A stretch of 64,000 bases of DNA. Source: JAXGPX01 sp040766745 (lineage in GTDB: Bacteria; Bacillota; Sulfobacillia; Fermentithermobacillales; Fermentithermobacillaceae). The number at the start of each line of letters is the position of its first letter. Within the stretch, counting starts at the first letter, position 1. This document shows positions 17,489 through 26,342 of the stretch, in pieces. Made by a program: the position numbers and the translations under genes. The stretch spans positions 558,001 through 622,000 of the forward strand of contig JAXGPX010000002.1 in NCBI GenBank assembly GCA_040766745.1, written 5' to 3'. The notes under the pieces are model-generated. The model ran no database searches. It saw nothing but the letters and a program-made list of their open reading frames with translations, and was not told where the DNA came from.

Positions 17489-18824
17489 TGTCCTGGTTGC
17501 AGAGATTGGCAGTACCACAACTGTGGTAAATGCAATTGGCCTGGATGGTAAGGTTCGTTTTCTGGGACAGGGCGTATCATGCACAATGGAGGATCCAGGG
17601 GACGTGACTGTTGCCCTTAGGGCTGCTGTGGACGATCTTGCTGCCAACCTCGGAGCAGATAATTTGGAGTGGGATATGATGATGGCTGCGTCCAGTGCAG
17701 CAGGAGGCCTGTCAATGAGCGTTCACGGGCTGGTCTATGACATGACTGTGAAGGCAGCCAGAGAAGCCGCCCTGGGCGCAGGTGCAGTGATTAAAATGGT
17801 CACCGCAGGGGAGATGTCCCCTTCCGATATTGAGGATCTTAAGCAAGTATGCCCCAAGATTATCTTGCTGGCAGGCGGGGTTGATTATGGCGAGAAAACT
17901 ACTGCCATAAAGAATGCCGCCTTAATTGCCGGATCCGGCCTGGCATCCCCGGTGATTTACGCCGGTAATGTTGCAGCTAGGAGTGAGATACGCCGGATAT
18001 TCGATGAGGCCGGGATAAAAACTTACTTTGTAGACAACGTTTATCCCAAAGTTGACGAACTGGTGGTTGAGCCTGCCCGCAAGGTTATCCAGGATGTTTT
18101 TGAGGAGCACATTGTGACTGCGCCAGGAATGGACAGGATTAGAAGCATGGTCAACGGCCCCATAATGCCCACGCCTGGGGCAGTAATGGAATCGTGCAAA
18201 CTGCTTTGGCCCGTTCTTGGCGATTTATGCGCCGTTGATGTTGGCGGAGCAACAACCGATATTCATTCGGTGGCAAAAGGAAGCCCTGAGATTCAGGCGA
18301 TTCTGGAAGGGCCTGAGCCCTTGGCCAAGAGAACAGTAGAGGGAGACCTTGGCATACATGTTAATGCCAGAAACATTGCAAGTCTGGTGAAAGATAGGAT
18401 TGACCTTGATCTTGGGTTTGATTCTGAACCGGTTTTGGAACACTTACAGGTGATACCGGAGGATGACAGGCACATACGTTTAGTATCTTACCTGAGGGAT
18501 ATCGCTTGTGAAATGGCGTTTAAGCGACACGCCGGCGTGATTAAGCATTTATACGGGCCCCAGGGAAGAATGACAGTAGCTTCAGGCAAAGACCTTTCGA
18601 GTGTAGGTACAATCATAGGCACCGGTGGCCCGCTTACACGGCTGCCAGGCGGTGAAAGGGCCCTTGCGGAGCTGTCCGGCCAGGGATATGGCAGGGAACT
18701 CTATCCTAAGGCTGCCCGGGTTGCTATAGATGCTGAGTATATTATGGCTACATGCGGGGTGTTGTCGAAGAAATATCCTGAGCAGGCAAGATCGTTGCTT
18801 CTGGCAAGTTTAGGTTTGGGATAA
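17478..18824 (+). CDS. MutL/GlmL-like ATPase linked to ornithine aminomutase
   Basis: 448-residue member of the MutL family (actin/HSP70-type ATPase fold first noted beside glutamate mutase). The nucleotide-binding phosphate motifs are EIGSTTTVV at the N-terminus and AVDVGGATTD near residue 252. The family is presumed, not proven in this case, to reactivate cobalamin-dependent mutases. The ATG at 17478 lies inside the end of oraE, so the partner is almost certainly OraSE. A second family member sits at 54295 without a mutase. Confidence 0.85.
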   Translation: MRVSVLVAEIGSTTTVVNAIGLDGKVRFLGQGVSCTMEDPGDVTVALRAAVDDLAANLGADNLEWDMMMAASSAAGGLSMSVHGLVYDMTVKAAREAALGAGAVIKMVTAGEMSPSDIEDLKQVCPKIILLAGGVDYGEKTTAIKNAALIAGSGLASPVIYAGNVAARSEIRRIFDEAGIKTYFVDNVYPKVDELVVEPARKVIQDVFEEHIVTAPGMDRIRSMVNGPIMPTPGAVMESCKLLWPVLGDLCAVDVGGATTDIHSVAKGSPEIQAILEGPEPLAKRTVEGDLGIHVNARNIASLVKDRIDLDLGFDSEPVLEHLQVIPEDDRHIRLVSYLRDIACEMAFKRHAGVIKHLYGPQGRMTVASGKDLSSVGTIIGTGGPLTRLPGGERALAELSGQGYGRELYPKAARVAIDAEYIMATCGVLSKKYPEQARSLLLASLGLG

Positions 18825-18837
18825 GGAGGGTTAGAGC

Positions 18838-20217
18838 ATGCCGGGTAGTGTGGTTATTGCAGGCCTATCGCCACATCCGCCCATTATTATTCCGGAAGTA
18901 GGGCAAGGTGAGGAGCAAGGAGCAATTAGCACCGTCCTTGCAATGGACCGGCTCGGAAGGGAATTTGCCCAAACTGAAATCGATGGCCTGATTGTGATTA
19001 CTCCCCATGGGCCCGTATTTTCTGATGTTGTTTCTGTTACGGGTATCCCGATCCTTGAAGGGGATTTTGGGTACTTTGGCAGTAAGGTAAGTGTTCGCTT
19101 GGAAAACGATATGGAACTGTCCAGGGCCATAGTGGAAGACAGCAAGGATGCTTCAGTCGAAGCTGTGGCCTTGGACAAAGCCAATCTATTGCGTTATGGG
19201 ATAAGCCCCAAACTGGATCATGGAGTCCTGGTACCTCTCTACTACTTGAAGAAACACGGTTTCAAAAAACCTGTAGTTGTCATCAGTATTGGATTTCTAT
19301 CATATTTCGATCTCTATCTTTTTGGCAAAGTTATCGCACGTGCAGCTTCCCGCCTTGGACGCAAGATAGGCATTCTCGCTTCAGGAGATCTGTCCCACAG
19401 GCTTACACCGGGCGCTCCGGGAGGTTTTAATGAACAAGGCAAAGCATTTGATAATTACCTTGTAGACAAACTCAAGGCCTTTTCTGTCGAAGATATTTTG
19501 CTTGTGTCGCCTTCCTTTGTGGAAGATGCAGGAGAGTGCGGACTAAGGCCAATATCCATTATGCTTGGCGCCCTTGATGAGGCCATAGTTGAATCTCAAG
19601 TTTTGTCCTATGAGGGGCCATTTGGCGTAGGATACTGTGTGGCAATTTTCAGGCCAACGGATTGGGGAACGATCAATTCCCGTGTCCCGTTGATTACGGG
19701 AAAAAGGCAGTCGTACCCTGTATCTCTGGCACGAAAGAGTATAGAGGCCTACGTTACAGGGGGCAGTCTGAAAGAATTGATAGCTGATGTCCCTGATGAG
19801 TTCAGGAAAAGGGCCGGTGTGTTTGTATCTATCCATAAAGAAGGCAGTCTAAGAGGATGCATCGGCACTATAGAGCCGGCCACCGGGAGCATTGCTGAAG
19901 AAATCGTACAAAATGCTATTAGTGCCGCAACAGAAGACCCCCGCTTTGCGCCTGTTACTCTTGAGGAACTTGGCCTTTTGGACTATTCGGTTGATATCTT
20001 GTCTGAACCTACCAGGGTTGCCGCCCTTTCAGACCTTGATCCAAAGAAGTACGGAGTAATTTGTGTGAAAGGTTATAGGAAAGGATTGCTCCTGCCTGAC
20101 TTGCCAGGTGTTGATACTGTTTCGGAGCAGCTTTCAATAGCCAAGAAAAAGGCAGGAATAAGCCCGTCTGATAGCCAGGTGAAAATTTACCGGTTTACTG
20201 TCTCAAGGTACCACTGA
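18838..20217 (+). CDS. MEMO1-AMMECR1 fusion of the AmmeMemoRadiSam system
   Basis: 459-residue fusion. Residues 1 to about 270 are a MEMO1/extradiol-dioxygenase-like domain (SPHPPIIIPEVGQGE, ITPHGPV, SGDLSHRL with likely metal-site His). Residues about 290-455 are an AMMECR1 domain with the diagnostic RGCIGTIEP and EDPRFAPVT. The fused form with the radical SAM protein downstream is a widely conserved set of unknown biochemical role. AAGGAGG precedes ATG 18838; the 13-base gap to the MutL-like gene suggests it may be transcribed with the ornithine operon. Confidence 0.88.
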   Translation: MPGSVVIAGLSPHPPIIIPEVGQGEEQGAISTVLAMDRLGREFAQTEIDGLIVITPHGPVFSDVVSVTGIPILEGDFGYFGSKVSVRLENDMELSRAIVEDSKDASVEAVALDKANLLRYGISPKLDHGVLVPLYYLKKHGFKKPVVVISIGFLSYFDLYLFGKVIARAASRLGRKIGILASGDLSHRLTPGAPGGFNEQGKAFDNYLVDKLKAFSVEDILLVSPSFVEDAGECGLRPISIMLGALDEAIVESQVLSYEGPFGVGYCVAIFRPTDWGTINSRVPLITGKRQSYPVSLARKSIEAYVTGGSLKELIADVPDEFRKRAGVFVSIHKEGSLRGCIGTIEPATGSIAEEIVQNAISAATEDPRFAPVTLEELGLLDYSVDILSEPTRVAALSDLDPKKYGVICVKGYRKGLLLPDLPGVDTVSEQLSIAKKKAGISPSDSQVKIYRFTVSRYH

Positions 20218-20245
20218 CAATCAGGGGAAAAGGAGGCTTGAGGGT

Positions 20246-21259
20246 TTGAAAGAAGCACTTTTCTGGGAAGCCCTTGAACAGGGAAGAGTCAAGTGCAATC
20301 TTTGCCCTAATACATGCGTCATTCTACCTGGCAAGCAGGGGGTTTGCAGGGCCAGGGAGAACCAGGGCGGCCGCCTTTACTCGGTTAATTACGGACAGGT
20401 TGCTTCCCTTGGCTTGGACCCGGTAGAAAAAAAGCCTCTGTTTCACTTTAACCCTGGCAGCCTTGTACTTTCGGCAGGTACCTATGGCTGCAATCTTTCG
20501 TGTAAGTTTTGCCAGAACTGGCAGATCTCCCAGATGAACCCTTCCTATACAATGCTAACTCCCGGGCAAATAGTAGAGATATGCCTGGCTCATAAGAAGC
20601 GGTACCCAAATACAGTGGGTATTGCATATACCTACAATGAGCCCACAGTCTGGTATGAGTTTGTCAAGGAATGTGCGCAGGAGGCAAAATTGCAGGGACT
20701 TAGCAACGTAATTGTAACAAACGGCTACATATCAAAAGAAGCACTACGCGGCCTAATGCCTTTGGCCGATGCGCTGAACATTGATGTAAAAGCATGGCAG
20801 GAAGATTTCTACCGGCGTATTGCAGGCGGAAGGCTAAAGCCGGTAAAGGAAACTGTAGAATCGGCCTGTGAGGCAGGTGCATGGGTTGAGATAACCTATC
20901 TGGTGGTGCCAGGCGAAAATGACAGCGATGAGGACATGAAGGAACTTACGGCCTGGCTGGGCAAAATCAGCCCAGGGATTCCACTGCACCTTTCCCGGTA
21001 CTTTCCTGCCTATCAACTTGATTTTCCCCCTACGCCTCTTTCGACACTGGAAAGGTTGCGCCAATTGGCCAGAGAGAGGCTTCAACATGTGTATATCGGA
21101 AATGCTTGGAAGAAAGGGTACGCTGATACGTACTGTCCCCGGTGTGGAGAGACTTTGTTGGAAAGAGGAGCCCTTGAACTAGAGGGTGTTCATTTTGAGA
21201 ATGGGGCTTGCCCCAACTGCCTGGAAACTCTGGAGATCGTAGGCAAAATCTGGATGTAG
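20246..21259 (+). CDS. amrS: AmmeMemoRadiSam system radical SAM enzyme
   Basis: 337-residue PflA-like radical SAM protein. An N-terminal cysteine cluster (CNLCPNTC...GVCRAR) precedes the catalytic C-x3-C-x2-C in CNLSCKFCQN that binds the 4Fe-4S/SAM cluster. Two further CxxC pairs near the C-terminus (CPRC, CPNC) look like a zinc ribbon. It follows the MEMO-AMMECR1 gene by 28 bases with GGAGG before a TTG start. The substrate is not known. Confidence 0.87.
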   Translation: MKEALFWEALEQGRVKCNLCPNTCVILPGKQGVCRARENQGGRLYSVNYGQVASLGLDPVEKKPLFHFNPGSLVLSAGTYGCNLSCKFCQNWQISQMNPSYTMLTPGQIVEICLAHKKRYPNTVGIAYTYNEPTVWYEFVKECAQEAKLQGLSNVIVTNGYISKEALRGLMPLADALNIDVKAWQEDFYRRIAGGRLKPVKETVESACEAGAWVEITYLVVPGENDSDEDMKELTAWLGKISPGIPLHLSRYFPAYQLDFPPTPLSTLERLRQLARERLQHVYIGNAWKKGYADTYCPRCGETLLERGALELEGVHFENGACPNCLETLEIVGKIWM

Positions 21260-21297
21260 CGCCGGAAACCAAGATATCAAAAACAGGAGGAAAACCA

Positions 21298-22620
21298 ATG
21301 GCACGAAGAAAAGTAATCATTATGGGAGCTGCCGGAAGGGATTTTCACAATTTCAACACAGTATACAGAGAAAATCCCGATGTAGAAGTAGTATGTTTTA
21401 CAGCGACTCAGATTCCTGACATTGAGGGTAGGACCTATCCCCCTAAATTGTCAGGGGAACTTTATCCCAACGGAATTCCGATCTACTCAGAGGCGGAACT
21501 TCCGGAGCTTATTGAGAAGTACGGCGTAGATGACGTGGTGTTTTCTTACAGCGACGTCTCTCATGTTAACTTGATGCACAAGGCTTCTGCGGTTTTAGCC
21601 AAGGGTGCCAATTTCAAGTTCCTTAGCTACAAAGCAACTGCCATTGAATCTAGGAAACCGGTTATCTCGGTCTGTGCTGTGCGAACCGGTGTAGGGAAGA
21701 GTCAGACTACAAGGCGGGTTTCTGAGATTCTTGCCGAAACCGGTAAGAAGACTGCAGTAATTCGCCACCCAATGCCGTACGGGAACCTTGAAGAACAGAT
21801 TTGGCAGCGGTTTGCTACTTACGAGGATTTGGATATTCACAAATGCACCATTGAAGAACGAGAAGAATACGAACCTCACATCGACAAGGGAATCCTGGTA
21901 TTCGCAGGTGTGGACTACGCTGAGATTCTGAAAAGAGCCGAAGAAGAGGCAGACGTTATCCTCTGGGACGGAGGAAATAACGACGTGCCCTTCTACAAGT
22001 CCGATTGCCAGATTGTTCTGGTTGACCCACACAGGCCAGGCCACGAAATGTTGTACCACCCGGGAGAGACGAACCTGAGAATGGCAGACATTGTGGTTGT
22101 CAATAAAGTCGACACTGCCGATCCGAAGCACGTAGATGAGCTGCGGAACACAATTAGAGATGTTAACCCCAAGGCAATTGTTGTAGAGGCAGCATCCCCT
22201 GTAATGCTTGAAAAGCCCCAAGAGGTCGCCGGTAAGCGAGTCCTGGTTATCGAAGACGGGCCGACCTTGACCCACGGTGAGATGCCATACGGTGCAGGGA
22301 TGATTGCAGCCAGAAAATGGGGTGCCCTTGAGACTGTGGACCCCAGGCCATGGGCAGTTGGTTCAATCAAGGAAACCTTCGAGAAGTACACGCATATAGG
22401 GAATCTGTTGCCTGCAATGGGATACTCGCCAAAGCAAATTAGAGAGCTTGAAGAGACTGCCAATAACGTTCCTTGCGATCTGGTCATTGTTGCTACGCCA
22501 ATTGATCTTCGCCGGGTAATGAAAATCGACAAACCGTCTATGAGAGTGCACTACGAGCTGCAGGAGATTGGAACTCCCAGCCTGGAACAAGCAATGAGGA
22601 TGATGGGTGTCATATCGTAG
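21298..22620 (+). CDS. Cyclic 2,3-diphosphoglycerate synthetase-like GTPase
   Basis: 440-residue P-loop protein. The N-terminal Rossmann-like part (MARRKVIIMGAAGRDFHNF) is followed by RTGVGKSQTTRRV (P-loop, near residue 134) and VNKVD-like nucleotide specificity residues (VVNKVDTAD). This matches the family named for archaeal cyclic 2,3-diphosphoglycerate synthetase; bacterial members are often labelled GTPase and their role is unclear. AGGAGG is 6 bases before ATG 21298. A terminator follows, so it ends the transcription unit started upstream. Confidence 0.8.
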   Translation: MARRKVIIMGAAGRDFHNFNTVYRENPDVEVVCFTATQIPDIEGRTYPPKLSGELYPNGIPIYSEAELPELIEKYGVDDVVFSYSDVSHVNLMHKASAVLAKGANFKFLSYKATAIESRKPVISVCAVRTGVGKSQTTRRVSEILAETGKKTAVIRHPMPYGNLEEQIWQRFATYEDLDIHKCTIEEREEYEPHIDKGILVFAGVDYAEILKRAEEEADVILWDGGNNDVPFYKSDCQIVLVDPHRPGHEMLYHPGETNLRMADIVVVNKVDTADPKHVDELRNTIRDVNPKAIVVEAASPVMLEKPQEVAGKRVLVIEDGPTLTHGEMPYGAGMIAARKWGALETVDPRPWAVGSIKETFEKYTHIGNLLPAMGYSPKQIRELEETANNVPCDLVIVATPIDLRRVMKIDKPSMRVHYELQEIGTPSLEQAMRMMGVIS

Positions 22621-22648
22621 TACAGTTGTTTCCCCAAGGCCAAATTCT

Positions 22649-22686
22649 GGAGCGGCAGGAACCTAGCCGCTCCTTTCCTTTTCTCT
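22649..22686 (+). terminator. Rho-independent terminator after the cDPG synthetase-like gene
   Basis: An 8-bp perfect stem GGAGCGGC (22649-22656) / GCCGCTCC (22666-22673) with a 9-base loop is followed by a pyrimidine tract TTTCCTTTTCTC. It begins 29 bases after the stop codon at 22620. Confidence 0.8.
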
Positions 22687-22778
22687 TGACGAATAGGTAC
22701 ACGCAGGTAGCGCAACACTAGTCTGGGCAAGAAAAATCCTGACCCTAAGTTAGTGCAAGAGGAGGCCCACTGCAAAAA

Positions 22779-24776
22779 ATGACAACTGCCCAGACTTTAT
22801 ATGTTGTAGCCTTTTCTGTGTATCTCCTATTTTTCGTGTTATTTGCAAGGTTTTTCGTATGGAAGAATTACAGTGAGAAGAAGTACTGGAACCAGAGGCC
22901 GCGCCTAACGCAACAAGATCTTGATATGACCGCAAAGAAGCTGGGTAAGGAAGCACCTTTTATCAGTATCCTCGTTCCTGCCAGAAATGAGTCACTGGTT
23001 ATAGAAAATACCCTAAGGCACCTGTCATCTCTCAAATATCCTGAAAACTCATTTGAAATAATCGTTGTAACCGATGAGAAGGAGATTCTTGCCGCTAACA
23101 GAGAGAGGCAAGATATCCTTGACAGAGCCCAAGAGCTGGTCAGAGACCCCTATGGCAAGCACTTGTTGGGAAATGGCATTGCTCAGAAGATCAGGGAAGG
23201 AATCATCTCTTCGCTTAGCGATTATGCCCTTACTGAGTTTATGTCTAAGAAGTTCGAAGCCGATTATTCACTTGGCATTCCTGAATTATCCCTCTTACCG
23301 GCAAAGGAAAGGCACGTAATTGTAAGGGATATTTCAATTGAGATATTTAACTGCAGGGGCACTCCTAATGTTAAGCGGCTGCGCACTATAGTAAAGAGAA
23401 CATGCCCGTGGCTTTCTGAATTGGATATAGACCGTCTATACCCTGCTTCATTAGCTGTATCTATGCCTGTATTGGCAGCGTATACGCAGATCTTCGATGA
23501 TACTGGGTATTCGGTACTGAAGAAGGCTATTAACCATACTGCCAAAGCGAACCACGAGCTAACCCAGGACATAATCTTACGAATGACTGAAGTCATAGCC
23601 GGAAGGGTAGCCGCTGTACTGAAGAGTTCAGTCAATACCCAGGAATTCAGAAAGAGACTTCTGTCGGCGATGGAGGAGATGTACCCTACTACCCAAGAAG
23701 TCGTGGCATATGTGAAGAAGGACTTGAAGAAGCTGGGAAATGCTAGCCCGGAAGTCAAACACATAGTGGTTCCTTTTGATTTCGACGGAAAATTGGGCGG
23801 AAACAGAACCGGAGAGAATGTGCCTTCGACCAAGGGGCGGGCACTGAACTGGGGCCTTGGTTTTCTCAATCCCCGTTCTGAGATTTGTGGGTTCTATGAT
23901 GCAGAAAGCCGCCCTCACCAAGAAGTTCTTCTGTACGTAGGGTACAGGCGCTTACTGGAGCCAGGCGCGTCCAGAGTGCTTCAGGGGCCGGTTTTCCAGG
24001 TAAGGAATTTCTACAGCATGAGTCCTTTTTGTCGAATTGCAGCCCTCTATCAGGCTATAGCCCACGATTGGTACTTACCCTGGCTTTTTCGAACCCTGCC
24101 CTTTGTAGGTGGGACTAACGTATTTGTTGAGCGAAATCTTATAAGAGAGATAGGCGGCTGGGATTGCCACGTTCTAACCGAGGACCTGGAACTTGGGGTT
24201 CGGGCATACCTCAAATGCTCTGCTTGGCCAGAGTATTTACCGTATTCTTCTTCTGAACAGACCCCTCCTAATTTTAGGGCTTTCTTCAAGCAAAGGTTGC
24301 GCTGGGGCACTGGACATCTTCAGGTAGTTGATAAGATATCGAGTGACCCAATAGGCGATCCTTCAAAGAGACGCAGGCTCAAGAGAAACTTGATAATCAA
24401 AGGGCAGCTGGAATGGGTTGCTTACCAGATAGCTACCTTTGTCCCGCCTGTGGCCATGGTTCTCCACTACAAGCGGCTCTTGGACCCTCATGTTATTCCG
24501 GCAGCAGGCCAATGGATGCTGAGCTTGTTTTCAATTGTGTATATGGGGTTTACCATTTATGCGTTCAGAAGGTACCGGGGACACCTTGATACATCCCATG
24601 AGCCTGATGCTTTCACAGGCCGGCTGGCTGTTTACTTGGGGCTGTTGCTGCTTCCTCTTGCAGCGTTCATGTTTCCGGTGCCATACACTACGGCTTTGCT
24701 ATTGAAGACTGTGGGAAAAGAGCCTAAAGCCTGGGTTAAGACTCCCAGGACAGGAGAAGGGCGCTTAGCGGTCTAG
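22779..24776 (+). CDS. Membrane GT2-family glycosyltransferase with long insertion
   Basis: 665-residue processive-type family 2 glycosyltransferase. One N-terminal membrane helix (about 5-27) precedes the GT-A start ISILVPARNE; the KGRALN motif and the DAE (DxD-like) occur only near residues 350-370, followed by TEDLELG (acceptor Asp) and QRLRWGTGHLQ (QxxRW). Three or four C-terminal membrane segments follow. Between the first strand set and KGRALN lies about 200 extra, largely helical residues (around 105-325), which ordinary GT2 proteins lack. Substrate unknown; surface polysaccharide synthesis is inferred. Confidence 0.8.
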   Translation: MTTAQTLYVVAFSVYLLFFVLFARFFVWKNYSEKKYWNQRPRLTQQDLDMTAKKLGKEAPFISILVPARNESLVIENTLRHLSSLKYPENSFEIIVVTDEKEILAANRERQDILDRAQELVRDPYGKHLLGNGIAQKIREGIISSLSDYALTEFMSKKFEADYSLGIPELSLLPAKERHVIVRDISIEIFNCRGTPNVKRLRTIVKRTCPWLSELDIDRLYPASLAVSMPVLAAYTQIFDDTGYSVLKKAINHTAKANHELTQDIILRMTEVIAGRVAAVLKSSVNTQEFRKRLLSAMEEMYPTTQEVVAYVKKDLKKLGNASPEVKHIVVPFDFDGKLGGNRTGENVPSTKGRALNWGLGFLNPRSEICGFYDAESRPHQEVLLYVGYRRLLEPGASRVLQGPVFQVRNFYSMSPFCRIAALYQAIAHDWYLPWLFRTLPFVGGTNVFVERNLIREIGGWDCHVLTEDLELGVRAYLKCSAWPEYLPYSSSEQTPPNFRAFFKQRLRWGTGHLQVVDKISSDPIGDPSKRRRLKRNLIIKGQLEWVAYQIATFVPPVAMVLHYKRLLDPHVIPAAGQWMLSLFSIVYMGFTIYAFRRYRGHLDTSHEPDAFTGRLAVYLGLLLLPLAAFMFPVPYTTALLLKTVGKEPKAWVKTPRTGEGRLAV

Positions 24777-24841
24777 CTACCGGTGCATGGTATGGTTTCA
24801 TGAAAGCGAACATATGGACTTGCCATATTATCCGGTGTAGA
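24774..24841 (+). promoter_or_regulatory. Long imperfect hairpin before the Gdt1-family gene
   Basis: CTA-CCGG at 24774-24781 can pair with CCGG-TG-TAG at 24833-24841, and inside it TGGTATGG pairs with CCATATTA (8 bp including two G-U pairs). The structure starts on the stop codon of the glycosyltransferase and ends about 75 bases before the Gdt1-like gene. There is no T tract, so it is more likely an mRNA leader element than a terminator. It does not match the yybP-ykoY manganese riboswitch core as I know it. Confidence 0.35.
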
Positions 24842-24915
24842 ATTACCCTCGGAAGGTAAAACCTGCATTAATCTGGCGTTGAGAGGAGGGGTGAGCCAAG
24901 GGAGGCTCATGAACT

Positions 24916-25188
24916 TTGAATTGGCAAACTGTTTTTTCAACTTTTGTGGCAGTATTTTTGGCTGAATTAGGAGACAAGACACAGCTTTCTACAATGATGC
25001 TGGCTGCTTCTAAGAAGACTCCATGGAGTGTGTTTCTTGGCTCCGCAATGGCATTGGTGTTATCGTCATTTATTGGAGTCTTGGTAGGGGATAGTCTGTA
25101 CAGGGTAGTTCCTGGCCACATTATCAAGTATTCGGCAGGTGGTGCTTTTGTAATTATCGGCCTTCTGATGTTGTTAGGGCGGTTGTAA
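24916..25188 (+). CDS. Short Gdt1/UPF0016-family membrane cation transporter
   Basis: 90-residue protein with three hydrophobic segments and one copy of the family motif E-x-G-D-K-T (AELGDKTQLS) that binds Mn/Ca in Gdt1/TMEM165/MneA-type exporters. Most family members carry two such halves; this one is a half-size form and would need to dimerise. TTG at 24916 follows GGAGG by 10 bases. No second half is present nearby. Manganese export is the likely role by family. Confidence 0.75.
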   Translation: MNWQTVFSTFVAVFLAELGDKTQLSTMMLAASKKTPWSVFLGSAMALVLSSFIGVLVGDSLYRVVPGHIIKYSAGGAFVIIGLLMLLGRL

Positions 25189-25210
25189 CCCAGGTTAGGC
25201 CCCCTCTATG

Positions 25211-25239
25211 TTGAGTTCCCTGTGTCTTAAAGGTATAAT
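25211..25239 (+). promoter_or_regulatory. Sigma-A promoter for tRNA-Arg
   Basis: TTGAGT at 25211-25216, a 17-base spacer and a perfect TATAAT at 25234-25239 lie 20 bases before the first tRNA base. Confidence 0.8.
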
Positions 25240-25259
25240 TCTATTAAAGTCCCATATAT

Positions 25260-25336
25260 GCGCCCGTAGCTCAATTGGACAGAGCGTTGGCCTCCGGAGC
25301 CAAAGGTTGCGCGTTCGATTCGCGCCGGGCGCACCA
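25260..25336 (+). tRNA. tRNA-Arg (anticodon CCG)
   Basis: 77-base cloverleaf: acceptor arms GCGCCCG (25260-25266) and CGGGCGC (25326-25332), D-arm with AGCTC...GAGC, anticodon stem TTGGC/GCCAA with loop CTCCGGA giving anticodon CCG, and a T-arm with GTTCGATTC. The CCA end is encoded. It reads CGG codons. Confidence 0.97.
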
Positions 25337-25405
25337 CTTATTTAGAGCAAGATTCGATTAGCAAATCAAAATGATTCAAATTCATCAATTCCAGGAGGAA
25401 GTATC

Positions 25406-26029
25406 ATGAAAGAAGACAATCGATATCCCCTTGCAAGACTGGGAGTATTTGTGGATGGGTGGAACTTCAAATATGCCACTTATGATGCCTTTGGTATCCA
25501 TGTCGACTTTATAAAACTGCTTGAGTACTTGACCGGCGGAAGCATCCTCATCAGGGCGTATTATTACACCGGCGAGTGGACTACAGATACCATTGACCAA
25601 TACGTAAAACTTTCTTCCCAGCCTGACTCACAAAACCTAAAAGATGACCTTGAGAACCAAAGACGTCGTTCCCAATCGTTCTATAGGTTTTTGAACCGCA
25701 ATGGTTATATGGTTGTTCGTAAGCCACTAAAAGTCTTTGCAGGCGGCACCATCAAAGCTGATCTTGACCTTGAACTTGCAATTGACATGCTCTCGTTGGT
25801 TGATCGTTGTGATAAGTACATACTCTGCTCCGGTGACGGCGACTTTGTTCCCCTTGTTCGCGCTGTGGCACAGCGGGGGGTACGCATACATGTTTTGTCT
25901 ACACAACATTCAGAAGCCTATGCCAAGTGCAACTTCAAGGCTGCAGACGAACTAGTTGATGCCGCCGATGAGTTTATCGAACTATACGATATATTGCCTA
26001 AGATCACTAGGGATTGGTCTTCCAAGTAA
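25406..26029 (+). CDS. NYN (LabA/DUF88) domain protein, PIN-like nuclease fold
   Basis: 207 residues. Three acidic clusters of the NYN fold are visible: VFVDGWNF near the N-terminus, KADLDLELAIDML, and LCSGDGDFVPLV, which together form a metal-binding site in PIN-like RNases. Downstream is the SEAYAKCNFKAADELVDAADEF helix typical of LabA-like proteins. ATG at 25406 follows AGGAGG. Function in this organism is unknown; RNA cleavage is suggested by fold. Its end overlaps the convergent gene by 23 bases. Confidence 0.8.
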   Translation: MKEDNRYPLARLGVFVDGWNFKYATYDAFGIHVDFIKLLEYLTGGSILIRAYYYTGEWTTDTIDQYVKLSSQPDSQNLKDDLENQRRRSQSFYRFLNRNGYMVVRKPLKVFAGGTIKADLDLELAIDMLSLVDRCDKYILCSGDGDFVPLVRAVAQRGVRIHVLSTQHSEAYAKCNFKAADELVDAADEFIELYDILPKITRDWSSK

Positions 26030-26342
26030 AACGAATGTTGTCAAATAACGTACAAGAGATTTGATCCCGTACGATTTCGGGAAGGTGTACCGGGAAGACC
26101 GGATCAGAAGCATTCTGTATGAGGTCGAACAGGTGCTCTCCTAGTTCTCGGTATGGGTATACCAGTTCAACGCTGGAGACTGTCTCCGGGCCATTGCCAT
26201 TTGTCCGCTCTTCTGTTAAATGAGCCCTTATTAAGTAGGATTCAGTATCATTTAGAGATTCAAGTTCATAGCGTATTACGAAGGTTCGCCCATCCTGGCA
26301 GTATTCTCGTATACGCTCCTTAAGGACAGCCTTTCTCGACAT
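26007..26342 (-). CDS. Hypothetical protein, possibly DUF6514
   Basis: 111-residue protein starting at ATG 26342, chosen because AGGAGG stands six bases upstream; the open frame reaches to 26444 but no binding site occurs there. The sequence is a mixed alpha/beta domain (FVIRYELESLNDTESYLIRAHL) ending with DPVFPVHLPEIVRDQI, which reminds me of the small clostridial family DUF6514; this is a memory-based suggestion. No signal peptide or membrane segment. Convergent overlap with the NYN gene. Confidence 0.6.
   Translation of the reverse strand: MSRKAVLKERIREYCQDGRTFVIRYELESLNDTESYLIRAHLTEERTNGNGPETVSSVELVYPYRELGEHLFDLIQNASDPVFPVHLPEIVRDQISCTLFDNIRFTWKTNP

Noticed and set aside
24774..24915. 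yybP-ykoY manganese riboswitch
   Set aside because: The gene family fits, but the conserved loop sequences are not found; only a generic hairpin is seen.
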